A program made the translations under genes and the position numbers. Below, in pieces: positions 42,000 to 52,430 of a stretch of 64,000 bases of DNA. The DNA is from Anniella stebbinsi (taxonomy: Eukaryota; Chordata; Lepidosauria; Squamata; Anniellidae): NCBI GenBank assembly GCA_029215795.1, contig JARDYH010000003.1, forward strand, positions 264,587,562 to 264,651,561, written 5' to 3'. Under the pieces are notes generated by a model. It saw only the letters and a list, made by a program, of their open reading frames with translations, searched no databases and was not told where the DNA came from. Within the stretch, counting starts at the first letter, position 1; each line of letters begins with the position of its first letter.

Positions 42000-42483
42000 G
42001 ATACGCCTGATAATCCACGAAATGCAGACAGGATGGATTTAATGAAGTCTGTAGATCCCTCATTCGGACAGATTCAAGAGATCTCCAAATCAAAGGACAG
42101 GTCCTCCGAAGTGGACCAAATCCGAATCTGAATATTTGTGAAGATTTGGGATTTAGAGGGACACAGAAACACAGACGACGTATCTCCAAAAATCCATACA
42201 TTTCTCCCCAAGCTCTCAATAAAAGGAAAACGCAAAGTCCCCTTCCCTCTACAGACACACACACACACACACACACACACATTGCACCTGTCTTTCTGAA
42301 ATTGTGCAGGTGTTTTAACTGTACTGTATGTCATTTTTGTAATGATCACCCACAAAACAGCACAGATCGCAAATGGAAAAGGTCCAGTTTGTATAGGTTC
42401 TGCTCATCCCATATCTATAACATAGGCTGTAGTGGGAGGGCTATACAAATCTGGAGGAAAATGACAGATTCACCCAGCCCTAA
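42000..42483. mobile_element. Family I-like repeat with (AC)n
   Basis: The right end ATTCACCCAGCCCTAAT is the reverse of a TAGGGCTGGGTGAA-type start. (AC)n occupies 42253-42281. The left boundary is uncertain. Confidence 0.4.
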
Positions 42484-42584
42484 TCATGTGCAAAGCAGTT
42501 GCTCAAGCTCGCTGAAGCTGTCCAAATCCATCTTGATGCTTGTTCTGATCTGAGTTCGTATCACGTTTGCGAACTTGCATGGAA

Positions 42585-42835
42585 AATGTATGCTTACATT
42601 CTTGCATATTTTTTCCACATGTATGCATCAATTGTGCTCATCTTTGAAGTGTACACATTCCTCTCGCATTGATTAAAGTGCATTTCTATGCATTTTTTCA
42701 AACATATGCATGTTGTTGAATGCATGGGGGTTGCGTGAATCACCTTGCAATCTCGCCAATGTACAGACTTTAACCACAGATTCAGCCCAGAAATCCTGAT
42801 CAAAAATGAACTGAAATTAATTTCTCAGAAATCCC
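42585..42835. mobile_element. Dispersed repeat, family N
   Basis: CATTTTTTCAAACATATGCA, CCTTGCAATCTCGCCAATGT and GACTTTAACCACAGATTCAG match 26820-26960. Confidence 0.6.
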
Positions 42836-43019
42836 TACTCAGGAACAGCGATGCTTTCCTCTTTGTGATGATAAAACAATTAAGTTAAAACATTGCATGC
42901 TGTTCTGAATATTGGAAAAGATTCTTCAGAAAATTGGCAGTTTGATTTTTGGAATCATTTAAAACTGTACGAAAACGTTAGACGGGAAGTATTTAATACT
43001 GTAGAACCACATTTTTAAA

Positions 43020-43245
43020 TGTAACAAAAAAAGAGAGCATTTCTCTTTTGCACTTTAATTCTGACCCAGAATAGTTGTTTTTAAATAATATTGTATTTAT
43101 AGCCTGTTTTTTATGCTTTTTATGGTTTTAAATTTTGTATATCTTTTTTTTTTTAATGTTCAATGTTTTTAATTTTTGTAAACCGCCCAGAGAGCTTCGG
43201 CTATGGGGCACTATATAAATGGAATAAATAATAATAATAATTGTA
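43020..43245 (+). mobile_element. L2-type LINE 3' end
   Basis: T-rich 3' UTR followed by GTAAACCGCCCAGAGAGCTT, CGGCTATGGGGCACTATATA and an (AAT)n tail. Confidence 0.75.
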
Positions 43246-43738
43246 GAATCCCTGGCAGTCTTTCTTTCTTTCTTATATTGGATATGATATTCACGTCACA
43301 TTTGATTATGTGTGGATTTTGATAGAATCACAAGAAAACATTAAAGTGAAAAAGGGGGAGTTAATTTTGGCAAGCAGCTTCATGTCTGAGCTATTACTAT
43401 GAATGATAATGCATATGGTGCCATCCGCATGCACAGCGCTTGGCAAGCTACGAGAGGACAGGTCCCTGCCACAGGGAGCATACATTCTAAAACCTATCAC
43501 AGGGGGAAAGAAAAGGAAGGGAAAAGGAGCAGAGACCCGGATAAACAGGAAAACAGCATGCAACCTTTTTAGTTGCACAGGCTTGGTCATGGGACTAGTT
43601 ACAGGCTTAGATGCAGCAGGGCATGGGAAATAGGGAGTTTTTGCCCAAAGGCTTTAGGGAAAATAAGGATCCAACCCTATGCCTGTTTAGCTAGAAAACA
43701 AGACCTACTATGCTCAGTATTTCTCAGCCAGCCTGTGA
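43246..43738. other. No gene recognised
   Basis: 43395-43500 contains TGGTGCCATCCGCATGCACA and ACAGGTCCCTGCCACAGGGA, but no coding frame extends. 43665-43735 resembles half of a family M palindrome. Confidence 0.35.

Positions 43739-43774
<36 letters not shown>
43739..43774. repeat. (AT)n microsatellite
   Basis: About 18 AT units. Confidence 0.95.
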
Positions 43775-43776
<2 letters not shown>

Positions 43777-43912
43777 GGTAGTTTGCATGTATGATGGAGC
43801 ATGAGGGACCCCAGCCCTGATAGACAATCACCCCCCATGGAATGTAGCACATCATTCTGTCTCCTGCCTTAAAGTGAAGGAATTTAGAGGTTAGAATGTA
43901 TACAGGACAACC

Positions 43913-44227
43913 TAGGGTGGCCACATGGAAAGGAGGGCTTCTGTAACTTGAACAGTTGTAGAGGAAAGGGAATTTCAGCAGGGGTCATTTGTAGGCATGC
44001 AGCACTTGGTGAAATTTCCTCTTCATCACAACAGTTAAAGCTGCAGGAGATATGCTACAGTGACCAGATACAAAAGAGGGCAGGGCTCCTGCAGTTTTAA
44101 TTGTTGTGATGAAGAGGGGATTTCACCTGGTGCTGCATGCATACAAATGACACCTGCTGAAATTCCCTTTTCTACATAACCGTTAAAGATACAGGAGCCC
44201 TGTCCTCCTTTTCATATGGTCACCCTA
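43913..44227. mobile_element. MITE, family E, full length with target duplication
   Basis: Starts TAGGGTGGCCACATGGAAAG and ends TTTTCATATGGTCACCCTA. The flanks GGACAACC (43905-43912) and GGACAAGC (44228-44235) match at 7 of 8 bases. The 315-base element is a near-complete palindrome centred on GTGACCAGATACAAAAG. This copy defines the family ends and the hAT-like 8-bp duplication. Confidence 0.9.
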
Positions 44228-44235
44228 GGACAAGC

Positions 44236-44864
44236 ACAGAATGAGTGAGTGAGCAAGTGAGTGGTAAATATGTGTGTATGAGAGAGAGTGAATTATGAGT
44301 GAATGTACATGTGGGCATGCATGTATGTATGTCCATTCATCCACATCGGCACCCCCGTGCCATCCCAGCAGATCACCCACCCCAGGTTTCAAGGATGGAT
44401 TTGAAGGAATGCATTGTAACTTCATGCAATATCTCCATGATTAGAGAGTGATCATCTGATATTACAGACAAGGTACGTGCTTTGCCTGTGAGCTCCCCAC
44501 AACCATCTGGCCGGACGTAGTGCAAAGCAGATGCTGAACAATTTGATCCAGCAGGCTCTTAGAAGAAGAGGAAAATGCTTTTCGGTCGTTCCTGGAGTTA
44601 CAGTTTCTGGAGTGGAAACAGACTGGGGATGAGCAGCAATCACACTTCTCCGGGAGCTTATAAAACAGGGACAACCTCTCAGTGCTGCTTTGTTTGTGGG
44701 GATGGGGGACAAGTACAAGGTATTGACTAATCTCAGTTGTCATTGTGGTTATCATCTTCCCAAAGGCACAGCCCCTGCTACTGCTATGGCTTGAGAGGTC
44801 ATGAAGGAGGTGTTACATTAGCTTCAGTAAATTGACTCCACAGAGTGTTATCCACATTTTACAA
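44236..44864. other. No gene recognised
   Basis: A degenerate GTGAGTGAGTGAGCAAGTGA tract lies at 44241-44270. No coding motif. The frames at 44452-44755 show no family signature. Confidence 0.3.
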
Positions 44865-45045
44865 GCCTATTTTCCTATGTTCAAACCTTTTCACAACAAC
44901 CCTATAAAGTAGACCAGTTTTATTAACTTCACATACAAAAAAGTGTGAGTGTGGGCGTCAAGGCTTCCCAAAGGTCATTTAATGCATTGGTGTAAGGGAC
45001 ATGATTTGACTCAGGGGCTTCTTGATTTCTAGCTCAGCCTTGTAG
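44865..45045 (+). mobile_element. MIR-like SINE fragment
   Basis: TTTTCACAACAACCCTATAA and AGTAGACCAG, then GGCTTCCCAAAGGTCATTTA and GATTTGACTCAGGGGCTTC, follow the MIR core order. Diverged. Confidence 0.5.
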
Positions 45046-45129
45046 ACAACCAGCGAGAGTCCGCATGACTCACAGAGCATCCTACAAGCAGGCGTAGGCA
45101 TGCGCACAGGTGGTTCACCTGGTGCCCAG

Positions 45130-45640
45130 GCACTACCTAATGAAAAGTCCGGGAAAGGTGCTGCATGGAGAGAAGGGTGGGAAGCAAGCCGTGCATTGTC
45201 CGAAGCTATGGAAAGTGCACAGATGGCCTACACTATTAGCATGACTAACACACTAATAGCGTAAGCCACCTGCACACTTTCCGGAGCTTCGGACAATGTG
45301 TGGCCTCCTCTGTCCCCTCCCCCCCGCACCTTTCCCAGTATGAAAGGGTCTCTTAGAGGCCTTTTCACACTGGGAAAGGTGGGAGGGGATGGAGGAGGGG
45401 GCAGAGCAGGTTGTGCGTTCTCCAGAGCTCCGGAAAGTGTGGAGATCACCTAACGCCATTAGCGTGGATGGGAGGATTCTCCCAGCCATGCTAATGGCAT
45501 TAGGTGATCTCCACGCCTCTAGAGAACACGCGGCCTGCTCTATCCCCCTCCCACCTTTCCCAGTATGAAACAGCCTCTTAATTCAAGTGTTAAGAGACCC
45601 TTTCATACTGGGAAAGGTGTGTGTGTGTGGGGGAAGAACG
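45130..45640. mobile_element. GC-rich ladder of four hairpins
   Basis: Successive inverted repeats lie around 45245 (GAAGCTATGGAAAGTGCACA with TGCACACTTTCCGGAGCTTC), 45357 (CACCTTTCCCAGTATGAAAG with its mirror), 45467 (GGAGATCACCTAACGCCATT with AATGGCATTAGGTGATCTCC) and 45590 (CACCTTTCCCAGTATGAAA with TTTCATACTGGGAAAGGTG). The two hairpin types alternate. 10710-10790 holds one module elsewhere. Ends and target duplication were not found. Confidence 0.65.
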
Positions 45641-45985
45641 GAGCAGTCACAGCTTACCTGCTCTCTCCTCTCCCCCAGTCTCGCGATACTTCAGGATGAG
45701 ACTTCTGACATTTCATCCCCATCTTGCGAGACTTGTGGGAGAGGCGGGGTCTGAGTACAAGTGGCAAAAAAGGAGGAGGCAGCAGCAGCAGCAGCATGGG
45801 CCTGGGGGTAAGTAAGGCAGGGCGGGTGGGCAGGCAGAGGGCAGGGCATGTGGGCGGTCGAGCAGCGGGTGGTGGTCAAGCGAGCAAGCGAGCGGTGGGT
45901 GAGTGAGTAGCGGGCAGGTTGGGTGGGCAGGTGGCGGGCAGCACAGGCGGGCTGCTGGCAGCTGAGCAGCAGGAAGCCTAAGGAT
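45641..45985. other. GC-rich stretch with degenerate G-rich repeats
   Basis: Contains AGCAGCAGCAGCAGCATGGG, a GTAAGTAAGGCAGGGCGGG step and many GGCGGGC, GAGCGAGC and GTGAGTGAG motifs. It probably continues the hairpin-ladder element. It is CpG-containing but shows no first exon or promoter motif I can identify. Confidence 0.4.
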
Positions 45986-46436
45986 GAAGGTGCGAGGGGT
46001 GAGGTGGGGGCTCCAACTGCAGGCTCAAAGGAGTGGTTTTCTGCTTTGCACACAGAACCTCAGTCTAATTACCAGCCAATATGCTTCACTTTGCTTTTTA
46101 AAAAATGGGTTTCTGCAGGAGCAAACAAATGTGGATTCAAAGGACACAAGAGTTTTGTGTTTTGGATGTTCAGATTCCACCTCTGCTTATTGCTCCTATT
46201 TCTGCTTACCCAGGTGCCCAAGTCTCTGAACTTTCTTGCCAGTTCTTTTATATATTACCTGCAAGTATTTTCATGTATATATCAAAATGTACAACATTAT
46301 GATGTATAACATATGACCCCATGCCTTTTACAGCTACTCAATGTTCCTACATAGCTTTTCAGACAAGGGAATAACTTTGGATCATTTCACTTGCATGTGT
46401 TGCACATCACAAGCTGAATATGAGCCAACAGTGTGA
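45986..46436. other. No gene recognised
   Basis: The 128-residue plus-strand frame at 45923-46309 has no family motif. The sequence is otherwise plain. Confidence 0.3.
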
Positions 46437-46605
46437 TGTGGCTGCAAAAAAAGCAAATGCTATTTTGAGATGCATTAATAGAGTATAGCTTCCAAATCGC
46501 ATGAGGTACTGGCTCCCCTTTATTTGGCACTGGTTAGGCCTCATCTTGAATATTGCATCCAGTTCTGGGCACCACACTTCAAGAGGGATGCATACAACTT
46601 GGAGG
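46437..46605 (+). pseudogene. CR1 LINE reverse transcriptase fragment
   Basis: Translation gives [13 protein letters not shown], then in another frame [12 protein letters not shown], the conserved CR1 sequence NAILxCINR...[13 protein letters not shown] just before the C-terminal domain. Short and frameshifted. Confidence 0.75.
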
Positions 46606-47114
46606 CCTAAATCCAATTGCTACTCCTATCTAGAATAGACACAGTGAATCAATGGGAACGTGTTAAGTCCACACTTATCTAAGTTTCATTGCTTCAATGT
46701 GTTTGCTCTGGTGGGGACTAGCAATTGGACTGGTGATCTGATCTGTTTCTGTAATAGCTGGAAATGCAGAATGTGATACTGCTGGACCCAGAGTTCAGCC
46801 ACCTGAAAATCTGAGTTTTTCTTTTTAAAAAGGATTCTAGCCTTTATGGCTGCAAAGATGTCATTGGAAGTGTGTCATAATGCCTGCTGAAATCTCAGCA
46901 TTTGTATTCTTTGATGGTGATGCAACCCACTTTTGTTTTTGAGAGACATGTTTGTAAAATAAACATGGGAAGTGGTGATGTTGTAGTTCTGTCCCTTTCC
47001 CCCTTTTTCCAAGCTCTGACTACATTTCACAACAGTAATAATTTAGTTGTAGGATTCAGAGATGCTCGACGATATCATATTTTATTCACTTTTGGATTCT
47101 GGTTTACAGTTCAG
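46606..47114. other. No gene recognised
   Basis: No repeat or coding signal recognised. Confidence 0.3.
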
Positions 47115-47271
47115 TAAATCAGACGTGTGACCAAGGTCACACACCCTTGGGGACGGTTATGTCAGGATGGGCACACATCCTTGGGGGCTGGACATGTTGG
47201 GGTGGGCACGCCTCCTTGAGGGTCGGCTATGATGTCCTCCTTTTTGGTTTCCAAAATATGGTTACCCTAGT
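47115..47271. mobile_element. MITE, family L, opposite end
   Basis: Repeats of CACACCCTTGGGG and GGGCACACATCCTTGGGGGC, then GATGTCCTCCTTTTTGGTTT and CCAAAATATGGTTACCCTA. This is the reverse complement of the 11757 end. Confidence 0.6.
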
Positions 47272-47274
47272 TAA

Positions 47275-47735
47275 ATGGAATTTACTCCCAAGTTTACCTT
47301 AAAAAATCCCTGGGGGCACCACCTAATGAAATGTGCTGCACACGCTTATGCAAGCAGGCAAGGATCAGCCCTCCATTTTCCCGGGTGTTCAGGGAATGCT
47401 ATTATCCTAGTTCGTTCCCTGCTCCCTGGAGGGAAACGAGATGGGCAGCTGGGGGGGGGGGACAGCGAAATTGCAATCCCCAGGATGGCGGGGGGGAGGG
47501 GGCGCAATCACGTGGTTTTTTTTAAAAAATTAACTGACCTTTTGCACATGAGTGCTCATGCGCTCCTCCGCCGATTTTTTTTTAAAAAATGGCCAGCACT
47601 AATTGCAGCGGCCCCGGAGAAGCCCAAGCCACTGCATTGTGGTGCAGCCTCATCACACAGAACCCTGAAGTGGCTACTTCCGGGTTTCCTCGCTTCCCGC
47701 CCTCTCTGCCCCTATGGTGTGGAAAGGACCTTCCT
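47275..47735. mobile_element. GC-rich MITE related to family C
   Basis: Contains GCTCCCTGGAGGGAAACGAG, CCCCAGGATGGCGGGGGG, GCACATGAGTGCTCATGCGC and ends TATGGTGTGGAAAGGACCTT, like the GTGTAGAAAGGGCC end of family C. A 165-codon frame runs through it but is composition-driven. Confidence 0.45.
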
Positions 47736-48309
47736 CAATCTTGCAAATTGGAAGAATTACCACCATCCCTAGGTGCCCCCATCTGCCAGCAAGGTTGAAG
47801 TCAAATCCCTAGGTGATGCGCCCATGCTTTCTTTTTAGGTTCTGGACGAAGACATAACATAGGACTTGGAGATGCATTAAGGACATGTCACACCCTACCC
47901 TATTGCTGTCAAATTTATGGCAGAGAGGAGGAAATGGCAAAGAAGCAGGAGGAGATGCCATAACTTTGAATATTAATTAGGGGTGAGCAAGAGATGGCTG
48001 TTTTGTTCTAAGACACTTCTTGCAAATATTCGGGGGGGGGGGTGTTGGGGCCAGTTCATCACATTTCCATGAAACATTTTCAAGGGCACAAAGGTTTAGA
48101 GCCAAGTTTGTCTCTTATGATTTGATGATGGCTTGTTGTTTGGCTGAGAAGCCAAGCTTCTTTTTTATGAATAAACATGAATGAATAATATATACTTAAC
48201 ATGTCACCTATTGCACTAACTGGAAAGATAGCCTCAGAAAACAGTCAAAACAATTTTGGCTAGTTTGACGATGGGAGCTCAGGACTGCAATATATAAACA
48301 CAGTATAAC
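47736..48309. other. No gene recognised
   Basis: G-run at 48032-48042. No coding or repeat signal recognised. Confidence 0.3.
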
Positions 48310-48480
48310 ATTGGGTACAAAAGCAGGTTCTCAGAATGCTAAGATACTTTATTTCCAAGCCCAACGCATTTCAGGCTATTTTGTTTCTTAAGGCCTTCTT
48401 CAGGGGGTTGGTAAGAGATGTCTGCAGAAATACTCTTAACAGGATGATAGTCTCCTATGGTAATTACAGTCGCCAGTAAA
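48310..48480. mobile_element. Dispersed repeat of unknown class
   Basis: AGGTTCTCAGAATGCTAAGA, ACTTTATTTCCAAGCCCAAC, GCATTTCAGGC and CCTTCTTCAGGGGGTTGG. The first part is shared with 14531-14572. The CGCATTTC...CTTCTTCAGG type occurs in several vertebrate transposons and I cannot assign it. Confidence 0.4.
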
Positions 48481-48489
48481 GAAACCCTG

Positions 48490-48904
48490 GGAAAACCTGA
48501 ATCTCCCAGCAGTCCTGGGACCGTCCCGAGACCACGGGAGGTGTGAGCAGCCATCCTGCCTGGTGCCCACTTACTCACAAGTAAGTGCTGCACCAGAAAT
48601 GGGCACGGAGCCATGCCACATGGCTCCGTGCCCATCAGGGGAGAGGGGGCTGCATTTTCACCATCTATGGGATGGCGGGGGGGGTGTGTGTAAGAGCCAT
48701 GATTTCAGGAGGGGGGGGTTAGCCTAGCTTTTTTGATGGAGTGGGGCCTCACTCTTGCGTGACTGGCCCCACTGCTTAGAAAAAAAATGGTGGCCGTGAC
48801 ATCCCTGCTTCCTCCCAGGACATCGCGCGCCATGTGTGTATGGTGGGGGAGGCTCTCGCGATCATGATATCCTTCCTCCTGGGACACCGGGAGGTGTAGA
48901 AAGG
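48490..48904 (+). mobile_element. GC-rich MITE, family C
   Basis: Contains GGTGCCCACTTACTCACAAG, ACATGGCTCCGTGCCCATCA, CTCACTCTTGCGTGACTGGC, AATGGTGGCCGTGACATCCC and ends GGTGTAGAAAGGGC. It is the clearest family C copy. Confidence 0.65.
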
Positions 48905-49595
48905 GCTGAAGTCAAGGTGTACAGGTAAGGCTAAGGCTCAGGGTCTAGGATACTCCTGAGGAGATCCAGCATATAGATATGATGTTGTACCTTCAGCACT
49001 GGCCTGTGGATTCCAGCTGCTTTTAACTTGAGCTTCCTGGTGCAGCTGCTGGAAATTAGCCCCCAGTCTTCTGGAAGGCTTTTTGTCTAAAACAGACCGT
49101 CACTCACCTCTGTTGCTCTTTTACATGAAGCCTCCGTTGCAACGCAGGGGTCAGCAGAACTTGGTCCTCTGAATCCGACAGAGGGGCTGCGGCAGGACAT
49201 TGATCATTATCCGCCTGTGAGGTCTCTGGAGCTCTTTCTGTGCTAGACCCCTTACTCGGATCTGCAACCTACCATCCCTCTTCATCCCCTGAAGAATCCG
49301 ATGAAGGCATGACACCTCCTCACACAAAAAAGGTATCAAACAGTATAAAGCAGCCATGTCTTTGCAACGTATCCATTATATGATAAAGGTAAACTTCTCC
49401 AGTTCCATGAGTTCAGACAGAACATTAAAATACCCATTACAGTAGAAGCTCGAAAGCACTAACCACGGGGCAGGACTTTCAGAGAAAAAGGACACATTCA
49501 AATATGGCAGGGATGGGTGGGATCATCAAGTAGACTGGGGTAGGAATGTTCAAACTACAATGGGCCGTACTGACAAGAGAAAGAAAACAGCCGGG
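48905..49595. other. No gene recognised
   Basis: No repeat or coding signal recognised. Confidence 0.3.
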
Positions 49596-49690
49596 GTCCT
49601 TCATAGAGCTTCGGGTATCGGGTTGTATAGAAATGCAGGAAATAAATGAAATAAATAAATAAATGAAATAAATAAATAAATAAATGAGGG
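49596..49690 (+). mobile_element. LINE 3' tail with (AAAT)n
   Basis: AGAGCTTCGGGTATCGGGTT, then GTATAGAAATGCAGGAAATA and AAATAAATAAATAAATG repeats. Short 5'-truncated tail. Confidence 0.65.
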
Positions 49691-49744
49691 GAAACTCATC
49701 CTGAGAGGGAAATGGCTTCCTCTGGGAGCCAGTAAATGGTATTA

Positions 49745-50281
49745 AGATGATGATGATGATGTATCTTTCTCGCTCATGGTAGTTTTTCTAGATGGACGTG
49801 ATGGGCTTTGCCAAGTCATGCTGTCTTTTATTGATTCAGGAGTTTCCTGATATTTGAGCATGTTTTGATTATGACTGCTTTCTGGATGTTGGTGTGGATG
49901 TATTCTGGTAGGCCCAGGTTCTGAAGGTTTTCTGTATATATTTTTTGATGTAATGCCGGTGACTAATGTGACTAATGGAATAATTGTGACCTTTTCCTGT
50001 CACCATAGTGCTTTGACTTCCATGGCCAGTGGTGTATATTTGTCTCTCTTTTCTTCTTCCCTTTCAACAACATTTTTGTCATTCGGTATCACTATGTCGT
50101 TGAGGTATGTGTCTTTTTCTTTTTTGTCTACGACCGTTATGTCTGGTCAGTTGCAGGGCATTGTCTTGTCCGTATGAATTGTTCTGTCCCAGTATATTTT
50201 ATGATCTGCATTTTACAAGATTGTTTCGGGTGAGTATGTATAGTATGGCATAGGTTGTTTGATAAGGTTGAATTTGAACGC
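49745..50281 (-). pseudogene. R4/Dong-clade LINE, restriction-like endonuclease region
   Basis: Minus-strand translation gives KIYWDRTIHTDKT, a stop, then PDITVVDKKEKDTYLNDIVI, PNDKNVVEREEEKRDKYTPL and AMEVKALW. The PDI-VVDK pattern followed by D...IPxD is the catalytic core of the restriction-like endonuclease encoded at the C-terminus of R4/Dong-type LINEs. Stops and a frameshift break the remainder. (GAT)n lies to the left and (ATT)n at 50299-50331 to the right. Confidence 0.75.
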
Positions 50282-50296
50282 CAGTTATTGGTGAAC

Positions 50297-50298
<2 letters not shown>

Positions 50299-50331
<33 letters not shown>
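50299..50331. repeat. (ATT)n microsatellite
   Basis: About eleven ATT units between the R4/Dong fragment and the minus-strand LINE tail. Confidence 0.95.
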
Positions 50332-50700
50332 GTTAGTATTATTTCTATACTACTCCATAGCCTTAACTCTCAGGATTGTTTACAAAGGATTAGATCATTA
50401 AAAGCCATATACATAATTTTAAAACATAAAACTTACAACAAACAATATACACAAAAACTTCATACAGCTAAAAACAACTTTAACCAATCAGCTGATTAGA
50501 ATAATTCAATCTCCTGCCATTCCACCTGCCAGAGTAATACTCATGGCAGCTAGCAACATTCAAAGAACAATACATAATTCTTGGTAATTAAACAATCAAA
50601 GCAATCCAATAGAACAAAACCTGAACCGCATGAGAAGAGAATTAACTAAAACATCAGAGTCAGCTTAAACTCCCAAGGTTAATAAAAAGTCCTCATATGG
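50332..50700 (-). mobile_element. L2-type LINE 3' UTR
   Basis: TATACTACTCCATAGCCTTA, CTCTCAGGATTGTTTACAAA and an A-rich run of AAAACATAAAACTTACAAC read as the reverse complement of an L2-type tail. 50700-50760 (AGAGTTCCAGAACCAGGGAG) continues it. Confidence 0.5.
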
Positions 50701-50834
50701 AAGAGAGTTCCAGAACCAGGGAGTGGCCCCACAAAAGACCCTGTCGAGTGCAAGTGCCCTGATTAACCTTGCGTCCAAACATATTGGGATGCCGAGAAGG
50801 GTTTCTCCTGCTTGTGTTTCCCCTTCCCCATATA

Positions 50835-50935
50835 TGAGGTGAGGGGAATGGAGATTGAGAGAATGTTTTCTCAGTGGTGCCCCCTTCCCCCATAGTTTGT
50901 GGAACGTCCTCCCAGGAGAGACTGTTACGGTGCAA
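50835..50935 (+). pseudogene. L2-type ORF2 C-terminus fragment
   Basis: GAGAATGTTTTCTCAGTGGT and TTTGTGGAACGTCCTCCCAG encode a broken RxFSxxxP..FVER/WNVLP motif typical of the L2 ORF2 end. Confidence 0.4.
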
Positions 50936-51023
50936 TCCTATGCATGTTTATACAGAAAAAGTGTCTACAACTCTGAGCTGGGTGAGGAATTCCTGGGAAC
51001 TGTAGGTCTTTTTGCTGTGTAAC
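50931..51023. mobile_element. Palindromic MITE, family M
   Basis: GGTGCAATCCTATGCATGTT, CTACAACTCTGAGCTGGG and AACTGTAGGTCTTTTTGC, ending in AACCGTGCATAGG, form a diverged family M palindrome like 17992-18101. Confidence 0.65.
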
Positions 51024-51027
51024 CGTG

Positions 51028-51036
51028 CATAGGTTA

Positions 51037-51072
<36 letters not shown>

Positions 51073-51090
51073 AATAATAATAATAATATC
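51028..51090. repeat. (ATT)n followed by (AAT)n, inverted microsatellite
   Basis: About 14 ATT units change to about six AAT units at 51070-51072, giving a perfect A/T hairpin. Confidence 0.9.
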
Positions 51091-51994
51091 ATTAGCATTT
51101 CACTCTTGTCCTATTGGTTTTCACACCTTTAGTTTTGATTATTATTGCTGTATTCTAATTGTATGATAATATGAGTTTGGGTTGCTTTACTGGTACTAGT
51201 TTTATTCATATTGTAAGCTCTGTGCTCCTCTTGGAGGTAGGACAGGTTATACGACACCTAAATGAAATAATACATCTTACAGTGGGAACAGTACTCACGG
51301 GCCCCACTGGTGCCCAGAGCTGATGTGCATAAAGGCATAAACACCAACCCTGCATATACATAGGCAGCTCTTCCCACAGCCTTGCTCCTCCTGTGCACAT
51401 CTGGGACCCATGGGCACAATCCTGCTGCTTCCTCCAACATTTTGGCTATTCGCATGGAGTAGATTCCAACTCTCCCGTTCCTTCTCATGAACTACACGAT
51501 TGGGAATGTGTGAACAGGATGGGAGAGATTGGGTTTCATACCTGCTGTTTCCCAAGCACTGCCCTCTTCGGTTCCACATACGCACATACCCTCGCCTCGC
51601 ATTCATGCACCCCTCCACAGACTTCTCATTCCACTCGTATATATAATGACACATTCATTTTTAAGGGCTGGTCATGAGCAGCCAACATTTCTTAGGTCTC
51701 CATTCCCCAATGAAGGTGGATTAGGGAAATGTTCTCTAACTTCCACAGGAACGGGGTGGGATTAACATGGATGTACCGTTGGCTAAGGGGGAGGGGGGGT
51801 ACAAGGCCCACCCAGAGAAATCTGGGGACCCAGGGCAATGGAATTTGGGGGGGGGGCTCTGTCACACAGGTGGCCTCAGCTCATGTGAATGGCTGGGCAG
51901 GGACAGGGGCAAAAGTATCATTCTGCCCCACCCAGGGCAGGCCTAGGAGTATTAGAGGAGGTGGCTGGATGATATTTCAGCAGGCAGCTGCCAG
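51091..51994. other. No gene recognised; G-runs
   Basis: G-rich runs at 51788-51798 and 51847-51856. Overlapping frames on both strands at 51258-51765 show no family motif. Confidence 0.3.
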
Positions 51995-52430
51995 TAAGGA
52001 CATGCAGAGTTTGTAAAGTCTCTTCCATCTGCATTTTCTGTATTGTCAGATGCCTCTTGTTCCATTGTTCACTCATTGGTGGAGTCTGTTCCCCCCAATT
52101 TCCCGAATATGCGCACATTTGCGCTTGCAGGAATTCACATTTGGGGAAATGCGCAAACCCCCCAAAATGCATAAATCCCCTCTAATGTGCAAATCCCCAA
52201 AAAGGTGCATTTTCATGCTTTAGCCCATGGGAGAAATGTGCATTTTTGGCCATTATTATTATTATTATTATTATTTACCTATTTTTCTACAACAACATTC
52301 TGGAATGTTTAAAACAAAATGGTCTTCAAATCCATGGAGTCTTTATAGTTCAGGTCCACTGCAGAAACTGTGAATCGGATTTATGGAAATCTAAATTCAT
52401 TTGATTCTGTTGTGGATTTCTCCCACATAT
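51995..52430. mobile_element. MITE-like repeat, family I relative
   Basis: Matches 1310-1728 in motif order: CATCTGCATTTTCTGTATTG, TGCGCACATTTGCGC, CATTTTCATGCTTTAGCC, GTGCATTTTTGGCC and CATTTGATTCTG. It carries an (ATT)n tract at 52254-52275. Confidence 0.5.

Noticed and set aside
45641..45985. CpG island and gene promoter
   Set aside because: GC-richness is explained by degenerate repeats and hairpins. No first exon, core promoter or conserved reading frame was visible.
47275..47772. 165-codon open frame on the plus strand
   Set aside because: It sits in a GC-rich MITE related to family C and has no domain signature.
49745..50281. Cellular nuclease gene based on the PDITVVDK motif
   Set aside because: Stops and a frameshift interrupt it, and the motif order matches the R4/Dong LINE C-terminus.
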